From: Siphonodentalium dalli
Lineage: Eukaryota > Mollusca > Scaphopoda > Gadilida > Siphonodentaliidae
Reading direction: 5' to 3'
DNA length: 64,000 bases
Assembly: GCA_032622095.1 (NCBI GenBank)
Contig: CP136066.1
Coordinates: 41,181,835-41,245,834 of the forward strand
How positions within the stretch are numbered: position 1 is the stretch's first letter; each line of letters opens with the position of its first letter. Both the position numbers and the translations under genes were made by a program. Below, piece after piece: positions 58,913-64,000 of this stretch. The notes beneath the pieces are model-generated. The model saw only the letters and a list, made by a program, of their open reading frames with translations, was not told where the DNA came from and made no database searches.

Positions 58913-59610
58913 GAGCCATGGGTCAGGATAGGCAGGTACGGATTAATTACTCGGCCGGCGAGGATTATAGTCCGTATCAAAACACACTCGGTCGGTGTTG
59001 TCTCAGCATGAGCTGTTTGTGGTGAATAAGGTTTGGCATGAACGATATTAAGTTTATTTGTTTAACGCGTGTGAATTTTTTTGTAAAGCGGTACTATGAG
59101 CGGTTCTAAGTAGAGTTCACTGCTGATATATATACCGTTACCGCTGCCATTTTGGCATAAACACAATGGCAAGTGCTCAAGTTAACGTAAATTATATTCC
59201 AAATATCAGAGGTGGAAAGTATCTAGTATACAATGATTATATATATACTGACTATTTAATAAATTTGTTGAAATATATCATATGTGTACATGGATTTCAT
59301 TTCATCCGAGTCAACTATAAAACAAAAAACAAAAAAACAAAATCGGACATCATCGGCCAATCCCCCGCGAAATTCGACACCACCACCAATTTCCAGTGAC
59401 AATTGTGATAAAAACTATAGTCGGCAACTCTATGATGTTGAGGATTATGACACCTACCGCAACACATATCGGAAACAATAGATGCCGGATGAACAGGACG
59501 ACCCCGGAGCCATCAGCTTCATGTCAGACAGTTGATGAAAGATCAAACGTAATGAACTATAATTACGTTCAACAACCGAGGACATGCGTTACATAACTAT
59601 TATATTAAGG
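58913..59610. other. No confident feature
   Basis: Two short segments (58950-59000 and 59440-59480) share a GAGGATTAT...TACCGCAACACA-like stretch, a weak dispersed similarity. No gene recognised. Confidence 0.35.
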
Positions 59611-59757
59611 ATAATCACCTGATTGAACTGGTGACGATAAATAATTCATGAGAGACAGGGACGTTGTACAATCACGAAACCGCACTGCGCTCGATTGTTT
59701 TACAAAATAGTCCCTGTCTCGAATTATTTCTCGTCACCAGTTCAATCAAGTGATTAT
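59611..59757. mobile_element. Foldback MITE
   Basis: ATAATCACCTGATTGAACTG...GAGACAGGGAC is inverse to GTCCCTGTCTC...CAGTTCAATCAAGTGATTAT. The arms are about 55 bp around a 40-bp centre. Confidence 0.9.
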
Positions 59758-60447
59758 TCTGTTTATTATATTATACTGTAAACATCTGATTTACCAGAAA
59801 TACCGTCATTATACATATGACGTATAAATTTCAGTAGAGCGGATGAATACATAACGCGCTAGTTAAGGTGACATAATTCTCTAGTCAAATTATCGTTTAT
59901 AATCACTCGAGAAATGAGGGTAAATCACATAAAAGTAATATAATAAATAATCCTATTTTTGCAACATTGGCTGGTGTCACACGTGCCGCAGCAGCGATGC
60001 CATGGTAGGTGTGCTGCCTTGTTGTGGTGCAGTTTGGTGACAACAGTACTGTCCACCATAGTTACTATGTCATAGTTAGGTATGTCGCTCGTCGTTATAG
60101 ATAAACTTGAATTTAATTTAATTCAATGAAAACTGAATATGAGTATCAGCTTATATTTCTGTTTCATAATGTTCACGTTTAGATGTAGATGTTTTATTTA
60201 GCCTACACAATAAAGATAACAATACAATAATGCATACAAAACAATTCAGGGGGGGGGGGTCAGTCATATTTATTGTGCGGGAGTGGCATAGCCAGGTTAT
60301 GCTTCTTCCAGTCACCCCCTTATAAGTTTCACAGATCATGCATTTAGAATTTTAATATTTAACAGAAATGACTTCTAGTATATTGTGTAGACGTTCGCAT
60401 GCATGTGCACGGCAAGTAATCATAGTAATGGCAACCACAGTGTGGCA
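59758..60447. other. No recognisable feature
   Basis: A 10-base G run lies near 60250. No gene recognised. Confidence 0.4.
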
Positions 60448-60451
60448 TTAA

Positions 60452-60843
60452 CCCTTTACCCAACAGAAGGGCCCTATGCCAATGCATTCTCTTATATATG
60501 CGAGTCGACCATAGGTCGCCTCGCATATATAAGAGAATGCATTGGCTTAACACATTAAAAATTATAAAAATTGTTAAGAATGTAAGAAAAAATGGTAAAA
60601 AGTGTTAAAAAAAGATTTTTTTTAGGCCAATGCATTCTCTTATATATGCGAGGCGACCTATGGTCGACTCGCATATATAAGAGAATGCATTGGCACAGGG
60701 CATAACTGTAACCATCACAATGTGGTCAATGAGCCGGTTCCAATGATATCCATATTTGTATGGTTTTATTGAGACAGACCGAAGATATTTTAGGCTGTTG
60801 AAGCTTTATTTGGCCGGTTTTGGCCGGTTTGCTGGGTAAAGGG
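60452..60843. mobile_element. piggyBac-like MITE, copy 3, two hairpins
   Basis: TTAA at 60448-60451 and 60844-60847, TIRs CCCTTTACCCAAC and GCTGGGTAAAGGG. About 95% similar by eye to copy 1 and in the same orientation. Confidence 0.9.
60478..60694. repeat. Paired 69-bp hairpins, pair 4
   Basis: Hairpins at 60478-60546 and 60626-60694, inverted, 79-bp spacer. The left outer context is CCCTATG instead of CCCTGTG. Confidence 0.95.
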
Positions 60844-60847
60844 TTAA

Positions 60848-61880
60848 GATGCGCCTTGCTCTATTATATCTGATGTTAAATTTGACATAGTGGCAGTCAG
60901 AAGCAGGGTTCGCGCTGCCACTTGCCAAATGTGCCAATGGCAAAAATAATACAAATTTGGCCAAAAATATTTTCATTTGGCAAAAGATTTGGCAAGTCAC
61001 TTTTTAATTCCTCAATAAAGTTGAAAAATGTCGGTTATTCAATACCATTCATTTTAGGAAACTATTACAATAGAATTATATTAGTGGTATTTTCTTGGGT
61101 TCGGAAAAGTTCAGGTCAGTATGACTGCATGTCGGACCACGTGACCAGGGGTGTATACGAATTATCTGTGTGAATTTTGTTCGACCGAAACTATTCCCTG
61201 GTTTGACGGACGACGCGTGCCATGCATCATCACCCAATTTGAGTCATTTCTTCCTGTGATCAGTGCATTTCCATTGATCACGTGATATGATTAATTAATT
61301 AATGACATGCGTGTTAGTGATAATTAACCTTCAACAGAAAATAATATGCCCATTGATCCTCATTACCTAATCCTTAATTCGAGAATGCACCGCACCGTCT
61401 TGATGCTTCACGCTAATTTGATCTTATAATTTCTCAAAGACAAATTTGTCACTGCTAATAAATTGGAAACACCGATCGCGCGATGCAGGGCCGCAACAGA
61501 AATGAGTTTGGAATTTCCCACCTCCCCTAATAGTGACACAAAGTTGGATCGAAAGGGTCTAATTCAAGAAATTTGAAAAATAAAAGCACGAAGACACCTC
61601 GGTACTTTCCGTCGATTCCGCCGAATGTATAAAGCTCGGAAACACACATGCAGTGTGATATTGGAAAATGCCCTGGCCTTCTGACTTATCATATAATTAC
61701 CGAGCACTCATCTTTCAGTCTGTTCGCCTATATTCATATATATGGAGTGCTCGCTGTGTTCATCTTATTCTTAACATTTTCTGACAATTTAGATTCGTCA
61801 TGCTGACTTTGGCATACATATTTCAATCGGGTGTGGAATAATGTTGATTGTTATCCTCCTCCCTATTTTCCACCCTTCTG
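60848..61880. other. No recognisable gene
   Basis: A TTGGCAA-rich patch (60920-61000) has several short direct repeats. Nothing else recognised. Confidence 0.4.
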
Positions 61881-62123
61881 ATTGGCCCATGTCCTGTCGC
61901 GTGCCGGGCGACAAATCACACTGTCGCCCGCTGACCCGGGAGACATTGTTTTTGTCGCCCGCCTGAACGTTATATTGCAAGAATATCTCCAAACACACAC
62001 TGCAGTAACTCATCTATTTCACATCGCTATACGTACTAAAAAATCGAAAAGCACTCGTGACTCAGTGCAACATCGTGCGTGTGGATGACAAGTATATTTT
62101 CTGTGGTATAATCGGATAGCAAA

Positions 62124-62274
62124 ACAGTTGTTGCCCTTCTTCTCGGGAGACATTGAGATTTGTCACCCACTCGAGAACGGAATGTCTCCCTCGGAGCTTC
62201 GCTCCTCGGGAGACATTCCGTTCTCGAGCGGGTGACAAATCTCAATGTCTCCCTCGACAACGGGCGACAACTGT
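62124..62274. mobile_element. Foldback MITE
   Basis: ACAGTTGTTGCCC...GGGAGACATTGAGATTTGTC at the left is inverse to GACAAATCTCAATGTCTCCC...GGGCGACAACTGT at the right. The arms are about 70 bp around GGAGCTTCGCTCC. GGGCGACAA/GTCGCCCG motifs also occur at 61897-61962, suggesting a second, more decayed relative. Confidence 0.9.
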
Positions 62275-64000
62275 ATAATGTGTCGACCAATATTTACCAG
62301 CAGTCTCTTACCGGTACAACTTGTCAATTTACGGATTAAATGTTCGTCTGCTATTAAATTAATCTAATAATAGCACAGAGTTAATGCTACAAACCAAACT
62401 CCATGCAGCGCCCTCTACGTTATCACTGCGATATGTCAGCGGAGCGATGGGAGATAACTCTGCCTGGAGTTTGGCTCCAAACATGAAACAATGCGGTGCA
62501 TTCATGTTATCCTTATATGGAACGTGTCATTCACACGTCAATATAATACAAGAAAACCATAATCAGAAATGGTAACGCCATCTAGATCTTATTATTACGC
62601 ATACATAAAATAAATCGGAGCTTTAATGTAGTGATTGTGAAAAATGTCTATATAGGTAATGGCTATCTATATATAGTTGATTATAGTTAATTTTTGTGTA
62701 TATGTGTATAGTATGTGCTTGGTGAGAAAGCAAATGCACACATTTTTAAAATCGGACGTGCCAAACTAAAGCTATGGTAATAATGAAATATGTACACATG
62801 TACGTCACGTATGAAGTGTTCACAAAGGGCGCATACGTTCCAATTGGTTGTAAGGCTCATTGCCAAACATGCAACGGCCATTGCATTGATACACCAATTT
62901 ATTACTGGCTATATTCAAACACCCATTGACAACAAAATGACAAACGCCTTGACGATTGACATGTTATTATGTTGACGTGTTGCCAGCTCGCGGCAAATGC
63001 ACTAAACTGTTATTTTCTCGGTTCTCTTATACGACATTAGAATAGTTTTCGGCTGGCATATACCTTTTCTTTGTTATTTGTTCTAATTTCGAATTGACTG
63101 ACAGAAGCCAATATACGGCGGCTGAACACTGAATGATTTACAAACAACCTCGAGAGTAATTATGAAATAATTTCCGATAACGTTTCATTCACCACCGATT
63201 TTGGAGACTAATTAATCATAATGCCTTCAAGGTTTCATGAAAGCACCACATCAGAATGCCGTTAAAACAACTAATCCTTCAAATCATTACTACAACTGCA
63301 GCTAATCACTGAAGGATTCTCATTCATAACACCAGAAAACCTCTAAATGCGGATCAAATATACTAATCGGATTAAATACACTCCGGATAGTTCGCAATAA
63401 GACCTTTAGTCTAAATTCCAACGAAGACATATGTTCACAGTGTTGTCTGGGTTATTTCGGACATCACCAATGGGTAATAAAACAAATAGCACAACATCGC
63501 TATGTTGGCTTTAATAATAATACAAATATATACCCTCTTTAGACATAATAGAAAGTCTGGACACATTTCATTTATAGTGAAATAGAATATATAGGCTATA
63601 TTAGCGGTCATGGTGGAAGAAGCTTACCCCGGGCTAGTGTCTGAAATCACCCCAAAGGAATTTTAAGGGCCCACAAAAGGGTGTTTCCAATGTAAAAAAT
63701 CTAAAAGGTTTAAAATGTTATTTTTTGTCTCAGTTTAGACCACATCATAGAACATGCATGTTTATCGGTCATAATTTAGTTTCAATATGTCATTCAATTA
63801 ATGCAATTATCAGGGCGTCAAGTTTTGACGTACATTAAAAAAAATAAAGAAATTTTTTCAACTGCGTTACAGACCGTTCCTGGTAATATCTGGAACGTAT
63901 TCGAGCTCAAACAACATTTAAAATGAAGGTCAGGGTTGACTGACAAGTAAAACACAAGTGGATTTATAAAAGCATGTGTCATAAGAAAGCGTTACCCTTA
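62275..64000. other. No recognisable feature
   Basis: AT-rich sequence without a supportable gene, RNA gene or strong repeat. Confidence 0.4.

Noticed and set aside
59284-59596. Possible short coding exons with EDYDTYRNT-like residues
   Set aside because: Weak similarity between two short segments only. No splice sites or family match.
15291-60694. CRISPR-like array from the recurrent palindromic 69-bp unit
   Set aside because: Eukaryotic context, copies dispersed over 45 kb, no regular spacers, and copies embedded in MITEs.

Overview
This is animal (metazoan) genomic DNA: AT-rich, with splice sites, microsatellites, and LTR, LINE, Helitron-like and terminal-inverted-repeat (TIR) transposons. 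It has no bacterial gene organisation. The transposon mix (CR1/Jockey-like and Tx1/L1-like LINEs, a short-LTR Ty3/gypsy element, many MITEs) and a receptor related to natriuretic peptide receptors suggest a marine invertebrate such as a mollusc or invertebrate deuterostome. I cannot name the species.

The only host gene I can support is on the + strand. Exon 14714-14820 and exon 57492-about 57695 join in phase into a piece of an ANF-receptor/receptor-guanylate-cyclase-type ligand-binding domain. The intron between them is about 42.7 kb and nearly everything in it is mobile or tandemly repeated. The rest of the gene lies outside the window or was not recognised.

Layout. 1-5 kb: GA microsatellite, a TIR element with a 20-bp minisatellite core, an abutting CAGGGACG element and a short three-copy repeat. 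4.8-10.3 kb: a TIR/minisatellite element containing an intact Ty3/gypsy retrotransposon with identical 159-bp LTRs. 10.4-14.7 kb: nested MITEs and a LINE tail. 15.1-20.9 kb: a repeat split by a CR1-like LINE, itself split by a Tx1-like LINE, plus a TTAA-flanked MITE with two 69-bp hairpins. 21-25 kb: inverted repeats, a 24-bp minisatellite and foldback MITEs. 25.5-30.3 kb: a 2.4-kb tandem duplication. 31.1-34.5 kb: five head-to-tail Helitron-like units with abutting CTAG|TC ends. 35.5-38.8 kb: two LINE insertions with direct repeats. 38.8-42.4 kb: a Harbinger-like element, a GATATC-rich array, a hairpin-bearing MITE and a triplet repeat. 43.2-49.0 kb: a TIR element carrying a 5,052-bp insertion that has about 0.95-kb inverted arms, a minisatellite core and a perfect 8-bp target duplication. 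49.3-54.6 kb: foldback, TTAA-MITE and a composite array of three 451-bp TIR elements separated by two 902-bp spacers. 55-64 kb: more MITEs, the second exon, a minisatellite and mostly featureless sequence.

The recurring theme is nested insertion. Several hosts are dated relative to their guests by interrupted copies, and three TIR elements carry a minisatellite at their centre. No autonomous DNA transposase was recognised. The only element that looks coding-competent is the gypsy element.
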